Assembly: GCF_025753855.1 (NCBI RefSeq)
Contig: NZ_JAOWPT010000005.1
Location: 62,001-126,000, forward strand
DNA: 64,000 nucleotides
Direction of reading: 5' to 3'
From: Mesorhizobium sp. ZC-5
Lineage (GTDB): Bacteria > Pseudomonadota > Alphaproteobacteria > Rhizobiales > Rhizobiaceae
Shown here: positions 52,890 through 60,226 of the stretch, piece after piece
Position numbering within the stretch: position 1 is the stretch's first letter
Layout of the letters: each line of letters opens with the position of its first letter
The notes under the pieces: model-generated
Databases searched by the model: none
What the model was told of the DNA's origin: nothing
Seen by the model: the letters and a program-made list of their open reading frames with translations, nothing else
Position numbers and translations under genes: made by a program

Positions 52890-53474
52890 ATGACTTCACC
52901 GATCGTCGATTTTTTGCTGACCAGAAGTTCGGCACCGATCCCGGAATTGAAGGAGCCGGCGCCGTCCAACGCCGAGATCGAAACGCTGATCCGCATCGCC
53001 TCGCGTGTGCCCGACCATGGCCGGCTGGAGCCTTGGCGTTTCATCCTCTACCGCGGGCAAGCGCGCGAAAAAATCGGTGAAGAACTGGCCAAGTTGGCTG
53101 AAAAGCGCGAGGGCCCGCTGCCGGAAGGCAGGGTTTCGCAGGAAAAGGCCAGGTTTTCGCGAGCTCCGCTGGTCATCGGCGTGGTTCATGTGCCGCGCGA
53201 GAATCCAAAAATCCCGCAGTGGGAAATGTTGCTTTCCGGTGCGGCCGCGGCGATGAACCTGGTGATCGCAGCCAACGCTATGGGCTATTCGACCAACTGG
53301 ATCACCAACTGGTATTCCGACACCGGGGAGGGGCGCCGAATACTCGGCTTGGCGCCCGAGGAGCGCGTCGTCGGCTTCGTCCATATAGGTACATTTTCGG
53401 GAGAAAAGTTCGAGCGGCCGCGGCCTGATGTGTCTAAACTCTACGCCGATTATTCCGGGCCGTGGCAAGGCTGA
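52890..53474 (+). CDS. nitroreductase family protein (YdjA-like)
   Basis: A 194-residue FMN-dependent nitroreductase. SNAEIETLIRIASRVPDHGRLEPWRFILYRG (about residues 28-58) is the FMN-binding N-terminal motif, with AWNxQPW in other members replaced by DHGRLEPW as in YdjA-type proteins; AAAAMNLVIAANAMGYSTNWITNWYSD (about residues 117-143) and FVHIGTFSGEKFERPRPDVSKL follow. AGGAG sets the start. A flavin reductase gene follows 16 bases later on the same strand, so both probably act in one flavin-dependent reaction or transcript. Confidence 0.87.
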   Translation: MTSPIVDFLLTRSSAPIPELKEPAPSNAEIETLIRIASRVPDHGRLEPWRFILYRGQAREKIGEELAKLAEKREGPLPEGRVSQEKARFSRAPLVIGVVHVPRENPKIPQWEMLLSGAAAAMNLVIAANAMGYSTNWITNWYSDTGEGRRILGLAPEERVVGFVHIGTFSGEKFERPRPDVSKLYADYSGPWQG

Positions 53475-53490
53475 TAAGGGGAGAGAGATA

Positions 53491-54099
53491 TTGTTTTACG
53501 AACCGTCAAATGGTCACGGCCTGCCGCACGATCCATTCAAGGCGATCGTTTCGCCGCGCCCGATCGGCTGGATATCGACGATGAACGGCAGGGGCGAGGT
53601 CAATCTCGCGCCCTATTCCTTCTTCAACGCGATCTGCAACAACCCGCTTCTGGTGCTGTTTTCCTCGGACGGCGAGAAAGACAGCGTGAGCTTTGCCCGC
53701 GAGCGGCCTGAATTCGTTGCGAATCTCGTCGGCCGCGAATTGGCGGAAAAGATGAACCGCAGCTCCGTCAACGCGCCGCGCGGTGTCAGTGAGTTCGGCT
53801 ATTCGGGATTGACACCGGCGCCCTCCCGCCTGGTTGCGCCGCCGCGCGTTGCCGAAGCGCCGGCGGCCCTCGAATGCCGGGTCACCGAAATTCTGGAGCC
53901 GAAAGGCCTGGACGGCGGGCATGCCGGCGTCTTCGTCGTTGTTGGCGAAGTGGTGGGCGTCCATATCGACGAGGCATTCCTGACGCCGGAGGGCCTGTTC
54001 GACGCCGTCAAGGCCGGCAACGTTTCCCGGCTCGGCTACATGGATTATTCGACGATCGATGCGACGTTCGCGATGCGCAGGCCGCGCTGGGAAGACTAG
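53491..54099 (+). CDS. flavin reductase-like domain protein
   Basis: A ~202-residue flavin reductase (FMN-binding split barrel). PHDPFKAIVSPRPIGWISTMNGRGEVNLAPYSFFNAICNNPLLVLFSS (about residues 12-60) is the family signature; the C-terminus ends STIDATFAMRRP. The start is a TTG behind GGGGAGAGAGATA, following the nitroreductase gene by 16 bases. It probably reduces FMN/FAD with NAD(P)H and may supply the neighbouring nitroreductase. Its last four bases overlap the 3' end of the convergent CoA-ester lyase gene. Confidence 0.85.
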   Translation: MFYEPSNGHGLPHDPFKAIVSPRPIGWISTMNGRGEVNLAPYSFFNAICNNPLLVLFSSDGEKDSVSFARERPEFVANLVGRELAEKMNRSSVNAPRGVSEFGYSGLTPAPSRLVAPPRVAEAPAALECRVTEILEPKGLDGGHAGVFVVVGEVVGVHIDEAFLTPEGLFDAVKAGNVSRLGYMDYSTIDATFAMRRPRWED

Positions 54100-54971
54100 A
54101 TACCGGCTGCCTTGGCACGCATCAGCAACCGCTCGGCCAGCCTCAGATGCGGCCGGTCGTACATCTTGCCCTCGATGCCCACGACACCCGGGTTGCCCGC
54201 AGAGCGAAAAGCCTCGACGACGGCCTGGGAGCGGGCAACCGCTTCGGCCGACGGCGTGAACGCTTCGTTGATGATCGGGACCTGCGCCGGATGGATCGCC
54301 ATCTTGCCGGTGAAGCCGTCGCGCTCGGCCTCGTCGCATTCGGTGCGCAGGCCGTCCGTGTCGCGGAAATTGACGAAAACCGTGTCGATCGCCGCCACTT
54401 CCGAGGTGGAAGCGGCAAGGATAGTCATCGTGCGGGCGAAGCGGAAGACGTCGGTGTAGCGTCCGCGGTCGTCGCGGGTGGCGCGTGCGCCGATCGACGC
54501 CGAAAGGTCTTCCGCACCCCAGGTCAACCCCTCCAGTCGCGGATTTGCATCCCGCCAGGTCGGCGCGGCAAGCGCGCCGATGGCGGTTTCCGTCATGATG
54601 GCGATGATTTTGGTGGCGCCGTCGGTTAGCCCTTGCTGCGCCTCGTGGACGCGCAACTTTGCCGAGAGGTGGGTAGCGTCCATGCTGCTGTTGGCCTTGG
54701 GCAGCATGATGCCGTCGGGTGCCACGCCGACCACCGCGGCAAGATCGTCGTCGGTCAGCCCGGTCGAAAGGTCGTTGACGCGGATATAGAGCTTTGCCGC
54801 CGTTTCCTTGCGCCGCGCCGCGATGAATCCGGCAGTCACGGCGCGCGCCGCTGCCTTGTTGGCTGGCGCGACCGAATCTTCCAGGTCGACGATCACCACG
54901 TCGGCGCCGGACTGAAATCCTTTTTCGAGTTTCTTTTCCGAATCGCCGGGAACGAACAGCAGCGAACGCAT
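54096..54971 (-). CDS. HpcH/HpaI aldolase/citrate-lyase family protein (CoA ester lyase)
   Basis: A 291-residue TIM-barrel CoA-ester lyase of the CitE/malyl-CoA lyase group. RSLLFVPGDSEKKLEKGFQSGADVVIVDLEDSVAP (residues 2-36) carries the metal-binding Asp/Glu; YIRVNDLSTG and MLPKANS follow, with the second acidic block at LTWGAEDLSASIGA and KMAIHPAQVPIINEAF at the C-terminus. It may cleave malyl-, methylmalyl- or citramalyl-CoA. A MaoC-type hydratase gene lies 1 base upstream, so the pair may interconvert a 2-hydroxyacyl-CoA; the substrate is inferred, not shown. Confidence 0.88.
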   Translation of the reverse strand: MRSLLFVPGDSEKKLEKGFQSGADVVIVDLEDSVAPANKAAARAVTAGFIAARRKETAAKLYIRVNDLSTGLTDDDLAAVVGVAPDGIMLPKANSSMDATHLSAKLRVHEAQQGLTDGATKIIAIMTETAIGALAAPTWRDANPRLEGLTWGAEDLSASIGARATRDDRGRYTDVFRFARTMTILAASTSEVAAIDTVFVNFRDTDGLRTECDEAERDGFTGKMAIHPAQVPIINEAFTPSAEAVARSQAVVEAFRSAGNPGVVGIEGKMYDRPHLRLAERLLMRAKAAGI

Positions 54972-54972
54972 A

Positions 54973-55425
54973 TCAGGCGGCCTTCTTCCTGATCATCGCC
55001 TGGCGCGTGCATTGAGCGACCAGCGCGCCGTTCTGGTTATAGGCGCGATGCTCGAACTCGACGATGCCGCGATCAGCCTTGGATTTCGATTCGCGCACCG
55101 TCTTGACCTCGGTCTCCACGCGGACCGTGTCGCCGTGGAAGAGCGGGTGCGGAAATGTCGTGTCCGTCATGCCGAGATTGGCGATCGTGGTGCCGAGCGT
55201 GGTGTCGTGTACCGAGATGCCGATCATCAGGCCGAGCGTGAACAGCGAATTGACCAGCGGCTTGCCCCATTCCGTCTTGGAGGCGAAATCAAAGTCGATA
55301 TGCAGCGGCTGCGGATTCATCGTCATCACCGAAAACAGCACGTTGTCGCTCTCGGTAATGGTTCGCGTGATCGGATGCCTGATCACCTGGCCGATCTCGA
55401 ATTCTTCAAGGAACAGTCCGGCCAT
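54973..55425 (-). CDS. MaoC family dehydratase (hydratase)
   Basis: A ~150-residue single hot-dog enoyl-CoA hydratase. HPITRTITESDNVLFSVMTMNPQPLHIDFDFA contains the R-hydratase motif with catalytic Asp and His, then WGKPLVNSLFTLGLMIGISVHDTTLGTTIANLGM and FPHPLFHGDTVRVETEVKTVRESKSK. The start is the ATG after GAGAAAGAAGCC. Members near CoA lyases include mesaconyl-CoA hydratase. The gap to the CoA-lyase start is one base, so translational coupling is likely. A rhizobial-type dyad repeat stands just upstream of the gene. Confidence 0.85.
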   Translation of the reverse strand: MAGLFLEEFEIGQVIRHPITRTITESDNVLFSVMTMNPQPLHIDFDFASKTEWGKPLVNSLFTLGLMIGISVHDTTLGTTIANLGMTDTTFPHPLFHGDTVRVETEVKTVRESKSKADRGIVEFEHRAYNQNGALVAQCTRQAMIRKKAA

Positions 55426-55456
55426 GGCTTCTTTCTCCGTTGTCGGCAGTTTTGAT

Positions 55457-55495
55457 AGAGCATCGCTCCGAAAAGTGGAAACCGGTTTTTGCGGC
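55457..55495. repeat. short rhizobial-type dyad repeat (single copy here)
   Basis: GAGCATCGCTCCGAAAAGTG, then GAAACCGGTTTTTGCGG, resembles the small CCGAAAAGTGGAAACCGGTTTTCGG-type dyad that I recall as widely scattered between genes in rhizobial chromosomes. It lies in the leader of the MaoC gene and near the divergent DUF2336 promoter. Identified from memory and symmetry, not by alignment. Confidence 0.4.
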
Positions 55496-55511
55496 GACGG
55501 CCTGTCGCGCC

Positions 55512-55543
55512 GGTTAACGAACATGGTGAACCGTTCGTAAACC
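55512..55543. promoter_or_regulatory. near-perfect 11-bp inverted repeat, likely operator
   Basis: GGTTAACGAAC and GTTCGTAAACC (reverse complement GGTTTACGAAC, one mismatch) are separated by 10 bases, so half-sites are centred 21 bases apart, two helical turns. It lies 48 bases before the DUF2336 start and about 90 bases before the divergent MaoC start, a good place for a dimeric regulator. Confidence 0.5.
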
Positions 55544-55590
55544 AATTCTGCCTAAGGTCCAAAGTGGGTCTGCTTGGGGGGGGAATCGGG

Positions 55591-56712
55591 ATGGTCGTGG
55601 GTCATTTCCTGAAATGGATGGAGACGGCGCGTGTTTCGGAGCGCGCGGCGGCTGCGGGGGCCCTGGCCCGCGCGTACATCGATGCCGAATTGCCGTTCGA
55701 GGACCGCTGCGCCGCCGAGGCGGCGCTCACGCTGCTGCTTGAGGACCCCTCGGCGAAGGTGCGCCTCGCACTGGCCGATGCGCTGTCGATGAGCCGCCAT
55801 GCGCCGATGCAGATAGTCAGCGCGCTCGCCGCCGACCAGCCCGAGGTTGCCGCCCTCATCCTGGCGCGTTCGCCGCTGCTCAACGATGCCGACCTGATCG
55901 ATCGCGTAGCATCCGGCGCTGCGTCGACCCAGCGCCTTATCGCCGCCCGGCCCGGGGTTTCGATGGCGCTTTCGGCGGCGATCGCTGAAGTCGCCGATGC
56001 CGATGCCTGTCTGGCGCTGCTCGACAATCCTTCCGCCGACATCGCATCGCTGAGTTTCCGCCGCATGGCCGAGCGCCATGGCGACATTGCGCCGCTGCGC
56101 GAAAGCCTGCTCGGCGACGGGCGTCTGCCGTCCGATTGCCGGCACATGCTTCTGGTGAAGCTCGGCGATGCGTTGAAGGCCTCGCCGCTGGTGGTGGCCA
56201 TGATGGGCGCCGCGCGCGCCGAGCGCATCACCAGGGAAGCATGCGTCAAGGCCTCGCTGACGCTCATCGACAACACGTCGTCCGGCGAGTTCGCCGCGCT
56301 GATCGAGCATCTGCGCATCCGCGGCGATCTCACCGCCAGTTTCCTGGTGCGCACTGTCGCCCACGGCAAGATCGATTTCTTCGGATCAGCGCTGGTCGCG
56401 CTCACGGCGCAAGGCGAGGCGCGGGTGAGGGCGCTGCTTGCCGCCGGCCAGGATGTCGCCCTGTCGTCGTTGTTCCGCAAGGCCGGGCTGTCGGCAGCCG
56501 TCCATGGCGTCATCCTGCGTGCTCTCAAGATCTGGCGCGAAGTGGCCAACGGCAAGCGTATTGCCGGCCCTCAGGAGGTCACCTGGCTGATGCTCAGCGA
56601 ACTCGGTGAAAAGGCGCAAGGCAGCGACCTCGCCAATCTTTTGAAGTCGATCCATCTCGACGCGCTGCGCGAAAACGCCCGCGGCCACGCCCTGGCCATC
56701 GCCGCGGCTTGA
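55591..56712 (+). CDS. DUF2336 family protein
   Basis: A ~373-residue helical protein built of short Ala-rich helix pairs, like HEAT or Armadillo repeats (RCAAEAALTLLLEDPSAKVRLALADALS, DADLIDRVASGAASTQRLIAARPGV, DADACLALLDNPSADIASLSFRRMAERHG). This repeat plan is typical of DUF2336 proteins of alphaproteobacteria; in the few studied cases they link to regulatory or cell-cycle functions, but I make no claim. A G-rich (GGGGGGGGAATCGGG) ribosome-binding region precedes the ATG. Confidence 0.8.
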   Translation: MVVGHFLKWMETARVSERAAAAGALARAYIDAELPFEDRCAAEAALTLLLEDPSAKVRLALADALSMSRHAPMQIVSALAADQPEVAALILARSPLLNDADLIDRVASGAASTQRLIAARPGVSMALSAAIAEVADADACLALLDNPSADIASLSFRRMAERHGDIAPLRESLLGDGRLPSDCRHMLLVKLGDALKASPLVVAMMGAARAERITREACVKASLTLIDNTSSGEFAALIEHLRIRGDLTASFLVRTVAHGKIDFFGSALVALTAQGEARVRALLAAGQDVALSSLFRKAGLSAAVHGVILRALKIWREVANGKRIAGPQEVTWLMLSELGEKAQGSDLANLLKSIHLDALRENARGHALAIAAA

Positions 56713-56840
56713 GCCATCACGTTTCAAGCCGGCCTCGACTGACGCCTCGCAAAATCTTCTCAACTGTTCTAATGTAAAGCCGCGCCGTTTTCTGGGCTGA
56801 CGGCAAGGTTGCATCTTGTTTCCTTGCTCAGGAGGCATGC

Positions 56841-57959
56841 ATGTACAAGTTGTTTGATGATTTTCACTCTTTCAAGCGAAGGTTTGCGCGTCGGCGCGCG
56901 GCGTGGCAGGCGATTTACTTGATGGCGACATTGACAGCGGCAGTGCTGGTTTCGCCGGCAGCCGCATTTGCGCAGACAAACTGGACGCTTGATCCAGCCG
57001 CCTCGGTGCTCACCTACCAGTCGGTCAAGAAGAATACCGTCGTGGAGACCAACAAGATCCGGAATATTGCCGGCTCGCTTGCCGCCGACGGCGCCGCCAG
57101 GATCACGTTCGACCTCAACTCGGTCGATACTGGCGTCGACCTGCGCAATGTCCGCATGCGGTTCCTCTTTTTCGAAACCTACAAATATCCGACGGCGGAA
57201 CTGACGGCGAAGGTCGATCCCTCGGCTTTCGCGGATCTTCCGGCGAAGCGGCGGATGGCGGCAAAGCTGCCGTTCCGCCTCAATCTGCATGGCGTCGACA
57301 AGGATTTCGAAGCCAACGTCGTCGTCACCATGATCACCGACAAGATGGTATCGGTAGCGTCCGAGAGCCCGGTCGCCGTCCATGTCGAGGATTTCGGCCT
57401 GCTTCCGAACATCGAGAAGCTCCAGCAGGCCGCCAACGTGACCAACATCGTGCCGACGGCGTCGGTTTCCTTCGACTTCGTCTTCACCGCCGACGGCGGA
57501 CAACCGTCCCTGCCGGTGCAGACCGTCGCCGCGACGACCGAGGTTGGGCCGGTTGCCACCGACGCCGCAAAGACCGCCTTCAGCGAAGACGAGTGCCTGA
57601 ACAGGTTCGAGGTTCTGTCACGCACCGGAGCCATCTATTTCCGCTCCGCCAGCACGCGGCTCGATGACAAGAGCCGTCCGCTGCTCGACGCGGTCGTCGA
57701 CGTGGTCGGCAAATGTCCCGGCCTGAAGATCGAGGTCGCGGGTCACACCGATTCCGATGGCTCCCTGGAGGCCAACAAGCTTCTCTCGGAGCGCCGGGCC
57801 GCTGCGGTCGCAGATGCCATACTTGCAGCAGGCGTGTCGGCGCGGCAGATTGCTGCCGCGGGTTATGGCGAAGACCGCCCCTTTGCCCCGAACGATACGG
57901 CCAAGAACAAGGCACTGAACCGGCGGATCGAATTTTCCGCCACGCGGTTGGTCAATTGA
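56841..57959 (+). CDS. YceI-like domain fused to an OmpA C-terminal domain, exported
   Basis: A 372-residue exported protein. A signal peptide with long basic N-region (cleavage after about residue 45, AAAFA) precedes a YceI domain (residues ~46-215: NWTLDPAASVLTYQSVKKNTVVETNKIRNIAGSL, FRLNLHGVDKDFEANV), a lipocalin-like pocket known to bind polyisoprenoid/quinone. An OmpA-type peptidoglycan-binding domain follows (residues ~255-370: IYFRSASTRLDDKSRPLLDAVVDVV, VAGHTDSDGSLEANKLLSERRAAAVADAI, AAGYGEDRPFAPNDTAKNKALNRRIEF). The fusion would tether a lipid carrier to the cell wall. A caspase-like gene follows by 34 bases. Confidence 0.88.
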   Translation: MYKLFDDFHSFKRRFARRRAAWQAIYLMATLTAAVLVSPAAAFAQTNWTLDPAASVLTYQSVKKNTVVETNKIRNIAGSLAADGAARITFDLNSVDTGVDLRNVRMRFLFFETYKYPTAELTAKVDPSAFADLPAKRRMAAKLPFRLNLHGVDKDFEANVVVTMITDKMVSVASESPVAVHVEDFGLLPNIEKLQQAANVTNIVPTASVSFDFVFTADGGQPSLPVQTVAATTEVGPVATDAAKTAFSEDECLNRFEVLSRTGAIYFRSASTRLDDKSRPLLDAVVDVVGKCPGLKIEVAGHTDSDGSLEANKLLSERRAAAVADAILAAGVSARQIAAAGYGEDRPFAPNDTAKNKALNRRIEFSATRLVN

Positions 57960-57993
57960 ACAAGGATCCGTTGATCCGGTGGGGTGCGGTCTG

Positions 57994-59226
57994 ATGGCTC
58001 GCCGCAGGTCTCTCGCGCGCAATCTCGGGCTGGCCCTCGTCGCCCTGCTTTTGACGCTGGGCACCGCGAGCGCGGACCGCCGCGTCGCGCTCGTGCTCGG
58101 CAATTCGCAGTACCAGCATGCTCCGGCGCTCATCAACCCGGTGCGCGACGCCAAGGCCATCTCCACGCGCCTGGAACAGCTCGGCTTCGAGGTCATTTCC
58201 GGTTTCGATCTCACCAAGTTGCGGACCCAGGAGACGATCGCGCAATTCGCCAGACAGGTGCGCGGCGCCGATGTCGCGCTTTTGTTTTATGCCGGTCACG
58301 GCCTGCAGGTTTCGGGAGCCAACTATCTGCTTCCCGTGGATGCGGCGCTTGAAGACGAAACCTCGCTCGATTTTGAAGCCGTCCAGATCGACTTCATCCT
58401 GCGGCAGATGTCGCGCGAGACCAGCGTCCGCCTGATCTTCCTCGACGCCTGCCGCGACAACCCGCTCGCAGAGGTGCTGGCAAAAGCCGGCGGGAACGCC
58501 AAGGCAGGCAGCGGTCTTGCCGAAATCCAGATCGAGAATGGCGGTTCGGGCACGCTTGTCGCCTTCGCCACCAGCCCCAACCAGGTCGCCTATGATGGGG
58601 CGGGCGAGCATTCGCCGTTCTCCGCGGCGCTGCTTGCCCATATCGGCGAACCCAACATTTCCATCACCGAGGCGATGAACCGGGTTACTGGCGATGTCTT
58701 CAAGGCGACATCCGGAAAGCAGCGCCCCTGGCTCAATGTTTCGCTCACCACCGAGGTCGTCCTCCACAAGATCGATCTCAACGCACCGCTGATCGTCGGT
58801 GAGGCGGCTCCGCACCCCGGCCAGCCCGGCTCGGAGGTGCGCAATGCCACCGGCGTGACCGATCCCTCCGGCTCCGAGGAAAATGCCCAGATCGCACTCA
58901 ATCTGCTGCGCCAGCAGATTCCCAAACTGGAATCGGATCGGCCTGTTCTGTTCGACCTGCCGATCGATTTCGGCGACCCGGCGATCGACGGCAAGAGCAT
59001 CGCACAGCTCATCCAGGGCAAGCCGCGCTTCAGTCCTGTCGAGGGGCTGGAGAAGCAGGCATGGGACCAGCATTGCAGCGCCTGCCATCAGTGGACCAAG
59101 GAACGTCTCTGCGAACAGGCCGGAACCTACGACCGCATCGACGTGTCGGTGTTGCGCCTGCAGCATCCGCTCGGCACGCGCTTCAAGGTCGCGCTGGCCA
59201 ACTGGGCGAAAAACGGCTGCAAGTAA
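57994..59226 (+). CDS. secreted caspase-like (peptidase C14) protein with CxxCH tail
   Basis: A 410-residue exported protein with a signal peptide (residues 1-~28). The caspase-like domain has ADRRVALVLGNSQYQHAPALINPVRDAKAISTRLEQLGFEV, catalytic His in LLFYAGHGLQVSG and catalytic Cys in RLIFLDACRDNPL, spaced as in bacterial metacaspases/orthocaspases; ATSPNQVAYDG follows. The C-terminal ~60 residues carry WDQHCSACHQWTKERLC and NWAKNGCK, i.e. a CxxCH motif plus two more Cys. The start is the ATG behind GGGTGCGG. Adjacent to the YceI-OmpA gene. Confidence 0.85.
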   Translation: MARRRSLARNLGLALVALLLTLGTASADRRVALVLGNSQYQHAPALINPVRDAKAISTRLEQLGFEVISGFDLTKLRTQETIAQFARQVRGADVALLFYAGHGLQVSGANYLLPVDAALEDETSLDFEAVQIDFILRQMSRETSVRLIFLDACRDNPLAEVLAKAGGNAKAGSGLAEIQIENGGSGTLVAFATSPNQVAYDGAGEHSPFSAALLAHIGEPNISITEAMNRVTGDVFKATSGKQRPWLNVSLTTEVVLHKIDLNAPLIVGEAAPHPGQPGSEVRNATGVTDPSGSEENAQIALNLLRQQIPKLESDRPVLFDLPIDFGDPAIDGKSIAQLIQGKPRFSPVEGLEKQAWDQHCSACHQWTKERLCEQAGTYDRIDVSVLRLQHPLGTRFKVALANWAKNGCK

Positions 59227-59264
59227 GCTGTTTTTGCTGACAATAAGTTGTTCACGAAAACCAG

Positions 59265-60143
59265 TCAGCCAGCCGGCGCAGTCCCGACTCTCCGGTAGGA
59301 TGCGATGTCGTGACTGGCATGGACCAGCACCGCGGCCAGGATGACGACGCCACCGACGATGCTCGTTGCAGGCGGCAACTCTGCCAGTATGAGCCAGGCG
59401 AACAGCACCGCGAGCGGTATCTCAGCGGTGCCGAGCAGCCCGGCTTCCGCGGCCGGCAGCAGCCTCGCACCCTCCGTCCACAAGATGACCGCGGCCGCGA
59501 ACGAGGCGCCGAACGCGCACATCACGATCATGTCGTGGGCGGAAACGGCAAGCGGATCGACGACGAACCAGCTGGCGGCGAAAAGCAGCAGCGCCGAGAC
59601 GGCCGCCGCCCAGACGACGGGCGTGTCGCGAAAGGCCCGGATCATCACCAGGTAAAGCGCGCAGCCGGCCGTCATCGCCAGCGCAAGCAGGTCGCCGAAC
59701 AGGTTGGCGCCGCCGAAGCCGCCGGAAACGATGATTGCCACGCCTGCGAGCGATATCATGGCGGTCGCCATGGTTCGCCAGCGCGGCTGCTCGCGGAACG
59801 CCAGCCATTCGATCGCGGCCGCCATGAACGGAACTGTCGCGTAGATGACCGCGACATTGGCGACATAGGTATGTTTGAACGAGGCGATGAACAGGATGCT
59901 GGATACCGCGCCGACGACGGCAAGCAACCAGCCGCGCCAGCCCAGCCGCAAGGTTGTCTTGCCGCCGTCCCGGTGCCAGAACACATAGGCGGTGATCAGC
60001 GCCGCTCCGACAAATCCACGCCAGCCGGCGATCGTCCATGGATCGGCAGTGGTCGTCTTGGTAAAGACCCCGGCCAGCCCGAAGAACGCCGTCGAGGCGA
60101 CGATCAGCCCGATGCCGAGCAGCCGGTTTGCACTGTTTTCCAT
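59265..60143 (-). CDS. EamA/DMT-family transporter
   Basis: A 292-residue membrane protein with ten predicted transmembrane helices in two EamA-like halves (GIGLIVASTAFFGLAGVFTKTTTADPWTIAGWRGFVGAAL in the first, WAAAVSALLLFAASWF and EIPLAVLFAWLILAELPPATSIVGGVVILAAVL in the second). DMT exporters move metabolites or drugs across the inner membrane; the substrate here is unknown. The start is the ATG of MENSANRL with a shorter frame than the alternative six codons upstream. Convergent with the caspase gene. Confidence 0.87.
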   Translation of the reverse strand: MENSANRLLGIGLIVASTAFFGLAGVFTKTTTADPWTIAGWRGFVGAALITAYVFWHRDGGKTTLRLGWRGWLLAVVGAVSSILFIASFKHTYVANVAVIYATVPFMAAAIEWLAFREQPRWRTMATAMISLAGVAIIVSGGFGGANLFGDLLALAMTAGCALYLVMIRAFRDTPVVWAAAVSALLLFAASWFVVDPLAVSAHDMIVMCAFGASFAAAVILWTEGARLLPAAEAGLLGTAEIPLAVLFAWLILAELPPATSIVGGVVILAAVLVHASHDIASYRRVGTAPAG

Positions 60144-60226
60144 GCAGGAAGCATGCGCCAACCCAGGGTATCAGTCGATGGCCACGGCCGCCGATGCTGA
60201 CAGCACTCCGTCAGGAGTGCATGGAG

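Noticed and set aside
57952-59166. A 404-codon minus-strand open frame opposite the caspase gene
   Set aside because: It is an antisense shadow without motifs, while the plus strand has a signal peptide and catalytic His/Cys.
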